A stretch of 64,000 bases of DNA from Arthonia radiata (Eukaryota > Ascomycota > Arthoniomycetes > Arthoniales > Arthoniaceae), in contig PSQN01000007.1 of the NCBI GenBank assembly GCA_002989075.1, positions 620,001 to 684,000 on the forward strand, given 5' to 3'. The notes under the pieces are model-generated. The model made no database searches and had not been told where the DNA came from. It saw only the letters and a list, made by a program, of their open reading frames with translations. The position numbers and the translations under genes were made by a program. Positions 1-9,918 of this stretch are shown piece after piece; positions within the stretch are counted from its first letter, which is position 1, and every line of letters starts with the position of its first letter.

Positions 1-1510
1 ACCGCCTCCATTAGGACAATCCTTGGCCATATGACCCAGTTCGCCGCACTTGCGGCAGTCGACGCCTCCACCACCACGTGCACGCTCGACGCGGGGCTCG
101 GTGCACTCGCGCAGTCGATGGCCTTTGTTACCGCAGTTCTCGCAGGCAGCCATGGCGTCAGGGGTCTCGGTGGGCTCCTGTGAGCAATTCTTGGAGATGT
201 GACCGAGTTCTGGGTATCAGTTAGCAAGGTTCTCTACTAGATAGACAGCAGCCACGGTGGGCCTGCTGAGGTCCAAAATCGAGCAAATTCTTACCATTGC
301 ACCGGCGGCATACTGGTTGGATCTGTTTCATGGCCTCTCCGGCGTTGGTGAGGCGCTCGAGGTTCTCATCCTGAGTAGCTGGCCATCCGTCTGCAAATGC
401 TTGGCGCTTGGGCTTGCCAGTGAAAGAATAGAGGATACTGTAGTCGCACCCCTGTTTGCCTTGCAGACTCACTCGGGTCATGTGGATTGGGCATTCGCCT
501 GGCTAGGAGATAGTTAGCTAGCCGACCTCATTGGAGCATGGCGGCTGCTCAAAGGTAGCAAAGTTCCCCCCGTATTGAAGAGCAGCCGCGGAGGGGGCTT
601 TCGGGTCAAAAATAGGTCAAAACTCACCACGGCGATGAGATGGAGTCCCAGGCCACGCTTTCGAAACTCCTCTTCCAACTGGTGGTAGCTGATCTCAGCA
701 TCGGCTTTGGCCAACGCCTGAACACCCTGTCGGAATTGGTCGGCGTCTCTGTCGGTCGCAGCTTCCTCAAGCTGTTTCCAAACTTCCTCAACGGTCATGT
801 CGGGGACACCACTTCGGTCGATGACCCGGTTCAGCTCACACTCCGCGGCCTTGTGGCCCTCGCCGAGGCAGTTACGACACTTGTCAGGTGGCTTCTGAGG
901 GCAGTCGCTAGCCCGATGACCCTGCTCTTCGCAAATGCGGCAGGTGCCGGTGAAGGGTCGATCGACCTTCTCATTGGTGCAGTCGGCTTTGTTGTGCCCA
1001 ACTTCGCCACAGTTGAAGCACTCACCCGTCATCTGACGCGGTTGAGGGCACTCTCGAGCGACGTGGCCGGGTTCGTTACAGCTGCAGACATGGTCAGCTT
1101 CTGCAGCGCGAGCGTAGCGGCTCGTGATCGTTAGTAACTCACTTGCGACAGATGATGGGTCCACGCTCGTCACCACCTTCGCCAGCGTCGAAGTCCCCAT
1201 TGGCGTGTTTGGAAGTGAAGTCAGCGTCCCCGCCGGAAGCTCCATTGGTATCCGACGCGAAGTTATCACCACCGCTCTGGAATGTGTTGTCTTTGGTGGA
1301 AGGGTCTTCCCAGGTTGCTGCTGTTGATTGATCCATGTCAGTGATGAGTGGTTGAAAAAAACAGTGGAGCATAGCAAAGCAGAATCAAGGCTAAATAGCC
1401 ATGCTGCTGCCCAAAGGTGAAGCTGAAAGAGCAGTGATAATGTGAGATTGTGGCTTACCCGACGGTTCTTCCCAACCGCCGCTTGCAGAAGCGACGCCCC
1501 AGCCTGACAT
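1..1510 (-). CDS. CCHC zinc-knuckle (CNBP/Gis2-like) nucleic-acid-binding protein, C-terminus off the window
   Basis: Exons 5'->3': 1510-1459, 1320-1143, 1081-628, 502-295, 209-1 (continues past base 1). The protein starts MSGWGVASASGGWEEPS. Seven CX2CX4HX4C knuckles are visible before the edge, for example CRNCNEPGHVAREC, CFNCGEVGHNKADC, CRICEEQGHRASDC and CRKCGELGHMAKDC. The first and fifth are completed only by splicing (introns 1142-1082 and 294-210), which fixes those junctions. Between knuckles 4 and 5 lies a helical segment (VEEVWKQLEEA to RKRGLGLHLIA) typical of the long fungal members. The family binds single-stranded nucleic acid and is linked to translation and stress granules. The role here is inferred from the family. 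Splice acceptors at 1081 and 502 were chosen by frame and motif continuity; others are possible but break a knuckle. Confidence 0.9.
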
Positions 1511-2132
1511 CGTTGTAGTTGGTCTTTGCCTTACTGATTGCGATGCAGGGAAGGCGCAGCTGATGAGGTCGATTGAGTTGGGTACAGTTGGTGGGCGGGC
1601 AAAATGTGTGGAGAGAGGATGAGGAAGAGATTTCTTCGGGGTGAAAGAGGAAGGAGCGGTCAAGTAAACAAACACCTCAGCGCGAGGAAGTCGCGACGTC
1701 ATTCGTTTCTGCCTTAATCAGGCCGACAGATGACAGTCAAGAGCAGAGCACATGGCCTGCACCACTTGTGGATGAGATGAGACCCTACTAGCTCGGTGGC
1801 GCTGCCCGATGAAGGAAGTGAGAAAATGTTAAACAGCTCGGTGGATACTCTGAATTACAAGAGTGGCTATGGATCGATGACAGAAGCGCGTCTTGACTCT
1901 GAACATTCCTGTCGAGCCGCACTCATAGTTGAGATGCATGCTGATAAGCATCATCGTGAGTTTGCCATCTCATGTCTCTTTTGAATCCCCTTTGATATCT
2001 TCACGCCGATCCACCCAGTACCTGCTTCCCAGAAGCATGCTCTCTGCGCATGGCTCGTCCCATTCATGATAGTCCAGGTGGTCGTCTCAAGTTGTCGCAA
2101 ATGCAATGTATAGAAACTGTCACGATGCTTCC
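1511..2132. other. Intergenic, no gene seen
   Basis: This is the 5' flank of the zinc-knuckle gene and the 3' flank of the reductase, both on the minus strand. I see only short unsupported open frames and no RNA gene or repeat. Confidence 0.6.
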
Positions 2133-3395
2133 TCAAACCTTCAAGATAGCTTTGCCGAAATTCTTGCCCTCGAAGAGGTTGAGCAGTCCTTGGCAAGTAT
2201 TCTCCAGCCCCTCGTTAATGCAGAATTTGGTCTTGATTGAACCCTCAGCAAGCCACTTGTTCATGTTCTCTTGCCACTCGCGATAGTATTTGGGTCCCAT
2301 GTCTTCATCAGACACGAGAAACCCCTGCATCTTGATGCGGGAGCGACTCATGTAGGTCAAAGTTCGAACACCGTAATGTTGTTCGATCGGTTTGTTGTAC
2401 TGTGAAATCATTCCGCTCACGATGATTCTTCCACGCGGCCTCATGTTGGCAATGGCAGTCTCTAGCAAATGACCCCCAACGTTCTCGTAATAACTGGACA
2501 GTATGCGTCAGTACCGTTAGAAATGTGCGACGCAGATAGCAACTCACTAACATCTCGATTCCATCTGGAGTTCTCTTCGCCAACGCATCTCGCGCCTCCT
2601 CCTTGTGGTAATTCCATCCCTGGATGGCTCAGTCATTTTCTGGGTCGTTATAATGCAAGGCTCTAGCGTCTATCACTCACCTCGTCGAAGCCGAGCTCGT
2701 TGAGAATGAACTCCAGCTTGTGATCTGCACCGACGCTGCCAAGCACCCGCATCCCCTCACGTTTGGCAAGCTGGCCTACAATTTGACCAACAGCACCCGC
2801 AGCAGACGTGATCCACATCACCTCCCCCTTTGCGAACGTCGGTCCGGCAATGCCGTAGAATGAAGAGTACGCGGAGAGGCCTGGCATGCCGAGACCATGA
2901 AGGAAATGCATAAGATCGAGACCGTACGGATTCACGATCTTTTCCACCGTCGGGAGTGGACGGTGATTGCGGAAGAAATCAGATGGAACGACGGTGTACT
3001 CCTCCATTGGACACACCATGAGGACGTGAATGACTTCGCCGGCTTGATATCCATTGCGATCAGACTTGAGCACCCGGCTGATGCTGCTGTTACTGATCGG
3101 CTCGCCAAGGTTGTAAGGGAGGTTGTGGTCTTGAATAGCAGGATCGCGCATGCGACCTCGCTGATACCTGTAGGAGGGGTGTGAGTCTTCCAAGCCATGA
3201 TTGACGCAATGGTAAGGTTGAAATCACGTACGGATCGAGTGAGAAGTAGAGGTTCTTGACCAGCACACTTCCTGGTGCGACTTGCACATTTTCTAGGTCA
3301 ATAGGGCGGTCGCGCACTTGTAAGTCCTTCCCCGGCACTGGCATACCCTCAGGTACGGCGGTGAACATTACCGCAAGGTTGCGAGTCAACGGCAT
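2133..3395 (-). CDS. Zinc-independent medium-chain NADP-dependent oxidoreductase (leukotriene B4 dehydrogenase/YfmJ-like)
   Basis: Exons 3395-3232, 3167-2681, 2619-2552, 2493-2133; 359 aa. The start MPLTRNLAVMF is the first ATG of the conserved N-terminus; upstream in-frame codons lack conservation. Seen: N-terminal GroES-like part (VLVKNLYFSLDPYQRGRMRDP, the last junction made by splicing), then the NADP-binding loop SAAGAVGQIVGQLAK, then YYENVGGHLLE and a C-terminal GKAILKV. Zinc-ligand cysteines of classical alcohol dehydrogenases are absent, as expected for this subfamily, which reduces or oxidises C=C bonds next to carbonyls with NADP(H). The donor at 2551 (GTTAGT rather than the nearby GTGAGT) is chosen because it alone gives EIYYENVGG. 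It is divergent from TFB5. The substrate cannot be told from sequence. Confidence 0.93.
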
Positions 3396-4143
3396 GGTGC
3401 GATCCTGCTGTCGTCGAAATTGGGAGAAGAGGGTCGCGTGAGGCTCGACAGTTGTGCAGACTACGGGGATTGTCACCGCGCAGTCACTGCGCTCGACCAC
3501 CGTACGTGGTTGCTATCTCTAATGTGTACCGCTTCGAAGAGAGGACAGAAGAGTCAATGAGCTTGGATTGCCGTGGCACAGTAGGAAAGATTCGGGTTTA
3601 CACTGACTGCGATGGGGTTGAGTGCTCTCAATCGCCGAAGATCAGTCTTTTGATGACGGTTCAAGAAGTGGCGATTGGTAAAGAAGTAAGCGAAAACAGT
3701 CGAAGATGCACCAATATATTCGCGGACTTACGTCTGACGGCAAAAAGGTATCTAGAATGATTTCAACATGAGCTAACCAAACTCGTACAAAGGGTCAGGC
3801 TCACAATCTGTGACATCACGGATAAACGCTTCGCGATGCGCCTGAGAGAATCCGCATCTCTGCTTTTTAAGCGAAGAAGAGCTATATGAATACACTGGTT
3901 GCGCACCGACATTGAACACCGACACGACCACCTCTGAATAGTACTGAGCAGCGTCCCCGACCCTTGGGAGCAAACGAAGAAACCTAGCCTTTCCTTTCAC
4001 GGTGCCACATTAGAAATATGTGCCTCCCGCACGGCTCTGCCGGACTCCGATGCCTGATAAATGGATCGACTTGACCACTGAGCACATCCCAATTATCCCC
4101 CGTGACACCTTCAGGTAGCATCGTCGATCCTCTCTCAACAGCC
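3396..4143. promoter_or_regulatory. Divergent promoter region, reductase (-) / TFB5 (+)
   Basis: Non-coding 748-bp spacer between two divergent start codons. No conserved protein or RNA was recognised; short open frames on both strands have no family likeness. Confidence 0.5.
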
Positions 4144-4474
4144 ATGCCTAAAGCCGTGAAGGGTGAGGATATGTCGCGCTACAATTCAAGTTCTACCCAT
4201 TACTCACACGATCAGGCGTCTTCGTTGAATGTGACCCGTCCATCAAAGCCATTATCGAGCAAATCGATAGTGAGCGGAATGACTTCATCATTGAAAACAT
4301 AGGTGATGAGATGGTGGTTATCAAGGAGAGTCAGATGGATGAATTGAAAATCAAGCTGGAACAGGTACGTCATGTGTCACTGTCTCCAACGCAGTTACTG
4401 ATTGACAATTCAAGGTACTCGAGAAGTCACAAGCTATCGGCGGCAAAGAAGGTCCAAACGATGAGTCTGACTGA
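4144..4474 (+). CDS. TFB5: TFB5/GTF2H5-like subunit of TFIIH
   Basis: Three exons, 4144-4162, 4216-4364 and 4415-4474, give a 75-aa protein. It starts MPKAVKG, continues VFVECDPSIKAIIEQID, then FIIENIGDEMVVIKES and ends KEGPNDESD. This matches TFB5: a short basic start, the V-ECDP-IK motif, the F-I-DI-(D/G)-VVI strand and a C-terminal dimerisation helix. In TFIIH this subunit contacts Tfb2/p52, stimulates the Ssl2/XPB ATPase and is needed for nucleotide-excision repair. The first coding exon is only 19 nt and both introns are about 50 nt, so no single open frame covers the protein. It converges with the GFA gene 237 bp away and is divergent from the reductase. Confidence 0.93.
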
Positions 4475-4711
4475 ATTTCGGCCCGTGTTCAATTAAGGGC
4501 TTTGGCTTCATGCGCGAGCACCATGGGAAGAAGCCTTCACAGAGACCGGCAGCTTCACCATGAATCGGCATGAGCTCGCAAATAACAAGCGGGAAGGCGA
4601 TCCTCCAGTACTCCCTGGAGACATCACAAAAAAGGAGATGGTATGTCGTGGATTTTCAGGCTCGCTCGAAGCGCGATGCGCTTCTCATTATCAGTCTCAA
4701 CCTCCCCAGAC

Positions 4712-5309
4712 CTACGACATCGCCGCCTTTTCAGCTAAGGGGTGTTTCGTCAGCAAAGCGCTTGTGATTCCGAAGGCTGTAACAAGGTAGCGACTCACCA
4801 GCACCCTGGATGGCTGGCTGCCACGATGCTCTCTGCGGAGCAAACAATTCAGCAGCAGGCTTGGCCTTCTCCATAGCGTCTTTATCATCACTACAAAAGA
4901 CTACATCAGCACAAAACAAGATTCGTAACAGCCCGCGGGCCTTCTTATGCTGGAACACTCACATTATACCAACCTTGATGATTTTGTTGTCCCCAAACGT
5001 TGCAGTTTCGCGGTATAGCGTGCTGCCACATTCTCCACAGAAGTAGCTTGTAATGGTATTCCCGCCGTCTGCGGTTTTCGCGTACTTCTTGGTCCCGCTG
5101 GACGTAAAACCGTCGCCAGCCACGATGTAGTTGACGCTGTGGCTGGATCCGGAGATTTTCTTACAGTCCGCGCAGTGACAGAGTGCTTGAGGTCAAGCGT
5201 TAGCGCCAGTAAGCGCTTCGCAAACTTGACTGGAACACTGACCTGTCATGGAAGGGTCGCTTGGGTAGCTAAGGGTGGCTTTGCCGCAGAGGCAGCTTCC
5301 GGAAGGCAT
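4712..5309 (-). CDS. GFA/Mss4-like zinc protein (glutathione-dependent formaldehyde-activating enzyme family)
   Basis: Exons 5309-5243, 5185-4963, 4890-4799, 4734-4712; 134 aa. The start is MPSGSCLCGKATLSYPS. Zinc-binding cysteines are in CLCG, CHCADCKK and CGECGS, the standard GFA layout, and the middle has KKYAKTADGGNTITSYFCGECG. The last exon is 23 nt, ending AEKAAMS; it is supported by a CTGAC branch site and by homologous ends of similar length. The family includes formaldehyde-glutathione adduct enzymes but most fungal paralogues have no known substrate, so the reaction is not claimed. It is divergent from RACK1 over about 1 kb. Confidence 0.92.
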
Positions 5310-6368
5310 TCTGAATGATGCAGCCGCGTCTATGTGTACAGGAGTAGTTAGGGCGAGTCACTTGATGGTGAAGACGATGCGGCTATTGGGAACCAGGCTG
5401 AGGTTATATAAGATGCCAAAGGCCTAGGTCTCGGTCGCGCAGATGGACGTTTCCCCACGTCATAGCGGTGATCCTGAAAGACCTACATGCTGCTAAGGTT
5501 TAGTGCATCTAACGATTGAGGGGCTGTCCAAAAGAGCACAGAGAAACAGAACTCCTTGGATATCTGTGTCACGTCTGCAGAAGCAAGGACGTGGAATGTA
5601 CGATACGGTAATCTGGGTAATCTGCAATCGTTGTAGCTACTTCACTACAAGTTTGATGCCTGCGAAATGCTCAGAGGAAATCCATGATTGCTACTAGCCT
5701 GATCATTAGCTTTCCTCGGGCAGGCTACACCTCCTCCAGCAAGACTCTCAGCTTGGTGAGAGGCTACCTCCGTATACATGAGCCACGAACTTTCACAAAT
5801 ACGACCTGAAAGCTATGTCAAGTCTCGTAGTTGCCACTGTTGTCCTGCTGGGTCGCAGACTACAAGCTACCATCACAGTCGCTCGCCAATAAACACGAGC
5901 CGCTCGCTTTTTCGCACGACTTTCTTGCTGCTCTATCTGGGAAATCCGCGCTTGCACATCTGGTGATTCAGAAAGTTCGTGTGAGGATAATGCCAATACT
6001 TGCTATGATATGTAAAGCTTGTCGAGATACCGTATACGGAGCATTCATAGGAAGAATAGCCCTTCCATGAATAGGTTGCTATGCTCCTAGTCCAACGAGT
6101 GCGACTTCGAAGTGAGCAGACTAATAGACATTCGTTAGCCTCCTGAAAGCATCCCGTGTTGTTCGAGCATGCCGGCCTTGTGGTACCCCTGCTGCCCTCA
6201 GGCCCTCATAATCCGAGGCCAGATATTACCCAGAATGGCTATATACGATATTCTTGAACCTCCCCACAGTCGCGCACACAATTTCGTTCCACCCAAAAGT
6301 ATTCTTTCGCAAACCTGTGTTCTATCGGTCGCTTCCCTTCCTCTAAACCAGAGCCTGAGCCAATAATC
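5310..6368. promoter_or_regulatory. Divergent promoter region, GFA (-) / RACK1 (+)
   Basis: 1,059 bp without a recognisable gene. The right part presumably holds the RACK1 promoter and leader. No tRNA-like cloverleaf or repeat was noticed. Confidence 0.5.
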
Positions 6369-7641
6369 ATGGGCGAGCAATTGCAGCTCCGCGGCGAGCT
6401 TCTCGGCCATAATGGCTGGGTCACCTCGCTCGCAACTTCAATGGAGAAGTGCGTACATCGATGAGAGCAGTCTTGGTCAGGACGCTGACACGTCCAACAG
6501 CCCCAACATGCTCCTGTCCGGCAGCAGAGACAAAACGCTCATCATCTGGAACCTGACGCGCGAGGAGGGTGGCAGCTACGGGTACCCACGACGGAGTCTG
6601 CACGGACATTCACACATCGTGTCCGACTGTGTAAGTCTTGGATCGCATAATTGCGCCTAGACTCAGCTAATTGTTATTTAACAGGTTATCTCCTCTGATG
6701 GCGCCTATGCTCTCTCCTCTTCTTGGGATAAGACTCTCCGATTATGGGAGCTCTCAACCGGCGTGACCACCCGTCGCTTCGTCGGCCACCAGAACGACGT
6801 CCTCTCCGTTTCCTTCTCTGCCGACAACCGACAAATCGTCTCTGGCTCTCGCGATCGCAGCATCAAGCTCTGGAACACCCTCGGTGACTGCAAGTATACT
6901 ATCACAGACAAGGGCCACACTGAGTGGGTATCCTGCGTTCGCTTCAGCCCGAACCCTCAGAACCCCGTGATTGTCAGCGCTGGATGGGACAAATACGTTA
7001 AGGTGAGTTGAGGTTCCTTGCACAGACCACAAACCAGGGGATGGGCTTCAAGATTTACATGATGATCTGGTACAATCTCAAAAAGTATTTGCTACTTCAG
7101 AGTCTTCGGGCGATGAGACAAAAATCACCGGCGCACTGATATCAAGCTCATTCGCTTCGCGTTTTTAACACACTTTGATTCTAGCGTGCTAACTCGACAT
7201 CGCTAGGTCTGGGAACTCGCCACTTGCCGTATCCAAACCGACCACATCGGCCACACGGGCTACATCAACACCGTCACCATATCCCCTGACGGCTCCCTCT
7301 GCGCATCTGGCGGCAAGGACGGTACGACTATGCTGTGGGACTTGAACGAGTCAAAGCACCTCTACTCCCTCACCGCCGGCGACGAGATCCATGCCCTCGT
7401 ATTCTCACCCAACCGTTACTGGCTGTGCGCCGCTACCGCGTCCAGCATCATCATCTTCGATCTGGAGAAGAAGAGCAAGGTCGACGAACTCAAGCCGGAG
7501 TTGAACGAGCGTGTAGCGGGCAAGAAGAGCAGAGAACCAGAGCCGATCAGCCTGTGCTGGAGCGCGGACGGTCAGAACCTGTTTGCGGGTTACACGGACA
7601 ATGTGATTCGTGTGTGGAGCGTGATGGCGCGTGCGCTGTGA
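6369..7641 (+). CDS. cpc-2: RACK1/Asc1/Cpc-2, ribosomal WD40 scaffold protein
   Basis: Exons 6369-6448, 6501-6630, 6685-7002, 7207-7641; 320 aa. Seven WD40 repeats are readable: [12 protein letters not shown] with [15 protein letters not shown] with [15 protein letters not shown] with [17 protein letters not shown] with [15 protein letters not shown] with MLWDL, then the IIFDL blade, and [12 protein letters not shown]. This is the G-beta-like 40S-bound scaffold that links signalling (PKC, Gcn2/cross-pathway control) to translation. Length is close to the usual 316 aa. Intron 3 (7003-7206, 204 nt) is much longer than the others (about 50 nt) and hosts a box C/D snoRNA. In budding yeast the orthologue ASC1 hosts snR24 in its intron, an independent support for orthology. 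Confidence 0.97.
7047..7147 (+). ncRNA. snR24: Intronic box C/D snoRNA, U24/snR24-like
   Basis: Within RACK1 intron 3: box C ATGATGA at 7059-7065, guide stretch TATTTGCTACTTCAG at 7086-7100, a C'-like GATGAGA at 7112-7118 and box D CTGA at 7136-7139. Short terminal pairing is possible between GCTT/GAT before box C and ATC/AAGC after box D. The guide stretch matches, from memory, yeast snR24 and vertebrate U24, where it pairs with 25S/28S GUAGCAAAUA to direct 2'-O-methylation. The host gene is the same as in yeast (ASC1). Ends are approximate. The second guide, next to box D, does not resemble the usual ACCAAGAUC. Confidence 0.85.
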
Positions 7642-8162
7642 GCGTTGATCAACCCGGGCAAGGTAAGTTATGAGCGAGCAGGCTCGAGCTGGTAAAGCGT
7701 TGTCCAACGAAAGGGCGCGTTGCACGGAGGCGATACCAGAGCTGCGAAAGCTGACAGCTTCCGATTCGAGACCAGCGATCCCCTTCTAAGACGGACGAGA
7801 CGGCCGATCAGTCGAACGTAAATGGTGAACAGGTGTGTTCGTTGCAGTCTACGAAGACCAAAAGCTCTCTGGCTGCCATGTACTGCTAGTCCACGCAATC
7901 AAAAGGCAGCTTAAGCAATATGAGCCCTGATGAGACCTTGACTGCTTCTTGGTGTGCAATTACTTGCTGAATCCACCCACTCCTGTGATATTACCGGCCA
8001 AGAGCACAATGAGATGTAAGCACAATGAGCACCGCGTCGTGGACTATCATATTGGCTTCGTCAGCAGGCCCATCTTAGCTATTCACAGAACGCCTCCATA
8101 CGTCCTCTAACCATCTCCGCTTCGTCAACACCCCTCCCTATCAAACCTTCTCCTTCTCCCCC
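7642..8162. other. Intergenic between convergent genes
   Basis: 521 bp between the stops of RACK1 (+) and the dienoyl-CoA isomerase (-). No gene or RNA recognised; presumably 3' UTRs and terminators. Confidence 0.5.
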
Positions 8163-9361
8163 TCACAACTTCGCAAAACCCACCCTCTCCTTCCTCAACC
8201 CACTGCTAATCGCCTTTCCAAAATCCTCTCCCTGCAACATCGCCGCATTCCACACACTCACATACTCCAACCCATCCGCCACACTGTGATCGCGGCTAAA
8301 ATCCAGGACTCTTTTCGTCCCCTGCACCGCCACGGGACTATGACCCACAATCACCCCCGCCACCTCCATCGCACGCCCCACCACGCCCTCCCTCCCACCT
8401 TCCACCACCCCACTTACCAACCCCACTCTCTCCGCCTCCTGCCCCCCGAATTCCCGGGAAGTAAGGCACATCTCCTTCACCCAGCTGTTATTCCCCACGA
8501 CCTTCGGCAGGCGGCTTAGCGTGCCCACGTCTGCTGCCAGCCCTATCGCTGTTTCCCTTACACTCAGTTTAACATCAGTCGCGGCGAGCCGGATGTCGCA
8601 GGCTGTGGCGATGTCGATGGCCGCGCCGTAGGAGTAGCCGAAGAGCGCGCAAATCACGGGTTTCGCGCAGGCTTCGATGGCGGAGACGCAGGACTGGTAG
8701 TGGTGGATGTGGGTGCGCCAGTGGGTTGCTTGGCGCGCGGGGTCCGGCGGGAGGGTCTGGGAGACGGTGGAGGAGGTGGTTACGTCGAGGCCGGCTGGTG
8801 GTGGTGGTGTTAGTTGGGTTGTGTTTGGGTGGTTATGGTTGTGTGGTGGTGGTGGTGTTGGTGGATGGAGTGGGTGTGAGATTGGTAGAGGAGGGAGAAG
8901 GTTGGACGGGATAGCATACCAGTGAACCCGCGGTTGCCAGCACCCGTGAGGACGATGGCGCGGACGCCGGGCGCGGTGGAGAGGCGTGTGAAGACCTCGC
9001 CGAGTTGTGTCCACATCCTGGGAGTGTGTCAGCCGTGGTGTATCTGCAGGTGTTCTGTGTCATGGCTGGCGTATCTGCGCGCAGCTCGTTCTCTGCATCT
9101 TGAGTGTTCGCGAGGCCGCGTTCCTTCGGCAGGTTCTGCGGCATCTTGTTGGGCTCTTTCTCCTCTAATAATACTTCTCCTATAGCATCGCTAAACCTCC
9201 ATCGATACACGAAACAAAAGCCGCGGGGTGCATACTCACGCATCATTGAAAGCATTCAGCTTCTCCGGCCGGTTGATCTCAACCAGGGCGATCCATTCCG
9301 CCGGATAAGTGACCCTGAAGTATTGGAGGTTCAAATCGGGAGTATCATCGTTTCCGCTCAT
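8163..9361 (-). CDS. Peroxisomal delta3,5-delta2,4-dienoyl-CoA isomerase-like enzyme (enoyl-CoA hydratase superfamily)
   Basis: Exons 9361-9240, 9017-8920, 8794-8163; 283 aa, start MSGNDDTPDLNLQYF. Crotonase-fold features in order: VEINRPEKLNAFNDAMW, the oxyanion motif GAGNRGFTAGLDV (joined across intron 2), then CAKPVICALFGYSYGAAIDIATACDIRLAA, and a C-terminal HSPVAVQGTKRVL. The protein ends in AKL, an accepted PTS1 peroxisomal signal. The family rearranges dienoyl-CoA double bonds in beta-oxidation of unsaturated fatty acids. AGLDV with downstream acidic residues fits the ECH1/Dci1 branch, but a plain enoyl-CoA hydratase cannot be excluded. Intron 2 (8919-8795) contains CAC-triplet runs on the gene strand. 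Confidence 0.9.
8795..8880. repeat. GGT/GTGGT-rich simple sequence inside intron 2 of the isomerase gene
   Basis: Plus-strand runs such as GGTGGTGGTG at 8795-8808 and TGGTGGTGGTGGTGTTGGTGG at about 8842-8862, ending before the donor. On the gene strand this is a C/A-rich tract upstream of the acceptor, in place of the usual pyrimidine tract. Confidence 0.7.
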
Positions 9362-9918
9362 GATCGCGGCTTGCCAGCCCGAGCTGTAAGCGCCTCGTGT
9401 GTGGGCACAGAAGTGGAAGTGGCTAGCGGTGGGCGGCGATCAGATGGAGCCAGCGAGATCCGAGAGGTGAGAGAGGGCCAGGACGTGACGGATTCCGGAA
9501 ATCTAGTGGTGTGATCACCGGTAACAGAGTGAATGAAGTGTCTTTTGACAGTACTACCTACAAGCAAGAGTGTATGCAAGACCTATTGTCGAGGCCACCG
9601 AAGCCTGTGAAGCTTGTGACAGCAGCAAAGGCGAGCCGAGGTCGATCATTCGGCCGAGTGAGAAAGTAGTCAAAGATCAGGATAAAAACAATAATTAGTA
9701 TAAAGTAGATATCAAGCTCAGTGAGCTGTATCCTCCTCGTGCTTCCCTAATGCTGGCCATCGATGCCTTTTGAAGTCGTTCATCGTCATTCGTAGCGCTG
9801 CGTGATGCCAGCAATCGCCAAGTCAATATGCCTCCAACGCCTCGATGAGCATCATTCCATCTTACCTCCAATATGAGCCATTCCTTTGATACAGCGCGAG
9901 TACTCCAGGCAGCAGATA
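9362..9918. other. Intergenic, no gene seen
   Basis: This is the 5' flank of the isomerase and 3' flank of the forkhead gene (both minus strand). Short open frames only. Confidence 0.5.

Noticed and set aside
640-1134. 164-codon open frame on the plus strand
   Set aside because: Lies antisense to the zinc-knuckle exons, which have strong motif support; no family likeness of its own.
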